Program-made: the position numbers and the translations under genes
The notes under the pieces: model-generated
Database searches by the model: none
What the model saw: only the letters and a program-made list of their open reading frames with translations
Told to the model about the DNA's origin: nothing
Assembly: GCA_015232935.1 (NCBI GenBank)
Contig: JADFYT010000108.1
Coordinates: 1 to 7,310 of the forward strand
DNA from: Desulfamplus sp.
GTDB taxonomy: Bacteria; Desulfobacterota; Desulfobacteria; Desulfobacterales; Desulfobacteraceae
Length of the DNA stretch: 7,310 bases
Direction of reading: 5' to 3'
In this document: piece after piece, positions 5,699-7,310 of the stretch
How the letters are laid out: every line of letters starts with the position of its first letter
Position numbering within the stretch: the stretch's first letter is position 1

Positions 5699-7310
5699 TT
5701 ATTTGTCATCCTCCTGACTGCAGAAGTATTCAATGGTCTTCTGGGCACAGGTATTACAGTATCCGAGCTTGTAAGTCATGGTATTGATCATCCGGTCATG
5801 AAGCTTCTGGTTCTCCTCATTGGTTCTGTTGGCAAGTGCACCGACAAGGCTTCCGGCACCAGCAATATCGGATTTTAATCTGACATCGGTGATAGCCTTG
5901 ACCAGTTCCAGATTGTCCATAAAGTCATAATTTGGATCAATAGAGAGTTTCTGACCGTATATTTTTCGAATAGTATTTCTGAAAGAGGATCGCTGCTCCT
6001 CGGTTTTCAGGCCAAGTCGATCCTCTACATTCTTGATATATCGTTCGTCAATCTTCATCGCCTTGAGTTCACCGCTCTGGGGATCTTTATATTTCCACAT
6101 CATGTCAGCCCCAAGATGTTCGGCATCAACACCAATAATCATGTTGACATAGTTCATAACATCTTTTTTGATGGCAAGCGGCTCATCCATATAGGCGTTA
6201 AAAATCTCGGTCATTATTCTTTCCCTGTAAAGCCCCCTTGCGGTCTTTAAATCCTCCATGAACTTTGCCCGGTCACCTGAGTCTGTAACATAATCCAGAA
6301 CCACGGTTTCAAGAGTTTTAAAAATATCCAGGGCGAACATGCAGTTGCCTTCATTGGTCTCAGAGCTTTCCAGCAGCAACTGAATTGCCCTTCCAAGATT
6401 TCTCTGCCCAAGTCCCTTCTGGCCAAACCTTCTGGTTATGTCAGTATCCTGATTCAGGCTACCAATAAGCTCTCCAAGGGTCTTCAGGCTCTTTTCACCA
6501 GCCACCTCTCCGGCAGACAGCTTCATGGTCTCAACCGGTGTCAGCTTTTCAGATCTTGGAAGACGCGTCAGCACAACACCGACAGATGCTGCATAGTTAA
6601 GATTTGGGTCCTGATGCAGTTTTTCGCGATTAATAGTGCTTTTTACGTCATTGCCAATAGCATATTCAGTCAGCTCTTTCTGCAGTTTATAATCAGTATT
6701 ATGGGCAACATAGCAGATACGACACCTGTCAACAATCGGAGCCTCCTCTTTTTCCGCCAAAAAGGTATTGAACTCGGAATTGTTGCTGGTAGCAATGATC
6801 AGGGTATCTATTGGCCATTTGAAACCGTCAATTTCAATATTTCTGTTCTGAATAACGCCAAGATATACCTGAACCAGATCCTTTTTGTTTTTGTAAATCT
6901 CGTCGCTAAAATGGATGCCGCCTCCGGCGACTCTTGCCAGCGCACCACGCCTCAAGTCAAAACGGTAAGGGTTATTGGTATCTGTTATGTGCAAAAGCCT
7001 CTGTATGGACTCTTCGCCAAGCAGGTCCACAGCAGAGGAGGTAATCTTGTCTTTGGCTGGATATTTACCGGTAATGGTTCCAAGGCTCTCTGTCAGAGGT
7101 ACGGGAATAATATCCACATAAGAGAGCATCTTTTCCATATCATTATCGCAATATTCCCTGATCTGGTTCCAGATATATCCTGAACAGGCACCAAGCGGAC
7201 GATATAGACCGAAAATCCTGCTTACCTCCTTGTCAGAGAATTTAAACTGTTTTGCGAAATACTCTTTTGAACTGGCCCTGATCTCCATCATATTCATGGC
7301 AAGAATCATG
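5699..7310 (-). CDS. prkA: PrkA-family serine protein kinase / AAA+ ATPase, N-terminus cut by window edge
   Basis: This is the C-terminal 536 residues of PrkA (E. coli YeaG family). The reading frame is open to the window edge, so the first ATG here is internal and roughly 140-150 residues, including Walker A, are missing. Residue numbers below count from the window edge. The AAA+ core shows the Walker B region GGGIHFSDEI at 129-138 (D136, E137), sensor 1 IIATSNN at 171-177, the arginine-finger-like VDR ending at R195, and a sensor-2-like GLGQRNLGRA. The rest is the helical PrkA C-terminal domain, which ends in a Cys cluster (C518, C521, C530) just before the stop. PrkA acts in the cytoplasm; the family is described as a serine kinase, and the B. 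subtilis member has also been reported to be a protease. It heads the visible cluster, with yeaH 60 bases downstream, and it ends in tandem stops TAA TGA. The motifs and the neighbours make the family assignment very secure; the activity is inferred from the family. Confidence 0.95.
   Translation of the reverse strand, partial: MILAMNMMEIRASSKEYFAKQFKFSDKEVSRIFGLYRPLGACSGYIWNQIREYCDNDMEKMLSYVDIIPVPLTESLGTITGKYPAKDKITSSAVDLLGEESIQRLLHITDTNNPYRFDLRRGALARVAGGGIHFSDEIYKNKKDLVQVYLGVIQNRNIEIDGFKWPIDTLIIATSNNSEFNTFLAEKEEAPIVDRCRICYVAHNTDYKLQKELTEYAIGNDVKSTINREKLHQDPNLNYAASVGVVLTRLPRSEKLTPVETMKLSAGEVAGEKSLKTLGELIGSLNQDTDITRRFGQKGLGQRNLGRAIQLLLESSETNEGNCMFALDIFKTLETVVLDYVTDSGDRAKFMEDLKTARGLYRERIMTEIFNAYMDEPLAIKKDVMNYVNMIIGVDAEHLGADMMWKYKDPQSGELKAMKIDERYIKNVEDRLGLKTEEQRSSFRNTIRKIYGQKLSIDPNYDFMDNLELVKAITDVRLKSDIAGAGSLVGALANRTNEENQKLHDRMINTMTYKLGYCNTCAQKTIEYFCSQEDDK

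Noticed and set aside
6614..7183. A 189-codon open frame on the plus strand opposite prkA
   Set aside because: It lies antisense to the conserved Walker B and sensor 1 region of PrkA, and its hydrophobic translation is what the complement of such code often gives.
7307..7309. The ATG at the window edge as the true start of prkA
   Set aside because: A protein starting here would lack Walker A and the N-terminal domain that PrkA proteins have, and the frame is still open at the edge, so the gene is truncated by the window.

Overview
The window is one co-oriented, minus-strand gene cluster that reads from the right edge to the left. It is almost wholly coding. Four protein genes follow one another: prkA (cut by the right edge), yeaH (DUF444/UPF0229, a von Willebrand A-domain protein), spoVR (the YcgB family), and a second, strongly diverged PrkA-family AAA+ protein of about 797 residues. 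The first three correspond to the conserved trio known from E. coli as yeaG, yeaH and ycgB. The fourth gene is the accessory part. The base composition is moderate, the Shine-Dalgarno sites are strong, and there is a ~680-residue-type PrkA together with a large second PrkA homologue. This would fit a free-living Gram-negative bacterium such as a Desulfobacterota-like ('deltaproteobacterial') species, but the assignment is an inference without a database search.

Layout: 7310-5699 prkA C-terminal part (its N-terminus and Walker A lie outside the window); 5698-5639 a 60-base spacer; 5638-4463 yeaH; 4462-4300 a 163-base spacer holding a decayed, frameshifted 3' end of a HicA-type toxin gene; 4299-2491 spoVR; 2488-95 the PrkA paralogue, starting two bases after the spoVR stop; 94-1 a non-coding tail with a hairpin that may terminate the operon. 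No promoter is visible, so it presumably lies upstream of prkA beyond the right edge.

How the genes may work together: PrkA is an AAA+ protein described as a serine kinase (and, in Bacillus subtilis, also reported to act as a protease). YeaH carries an intact MIDAS metal site. SpoVR carries conserved His and Glu motifs but has no established activity. In enteric bacteria the group belongs to the stationary-phase and starvation response. The tight translational coupling of the second PrkA homologue to spoVR suggests it is a dedicated fourth component. Its nucleotide-binding core keeps Walker A but has altered Walker B residues, so it could be a regulatory or specialised subunit beside the canonical PrkA. 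That is the most interesting functional question here. The HicA fossil and a cluster of three hairpins inside the spoVR linker are the main structural oddities.
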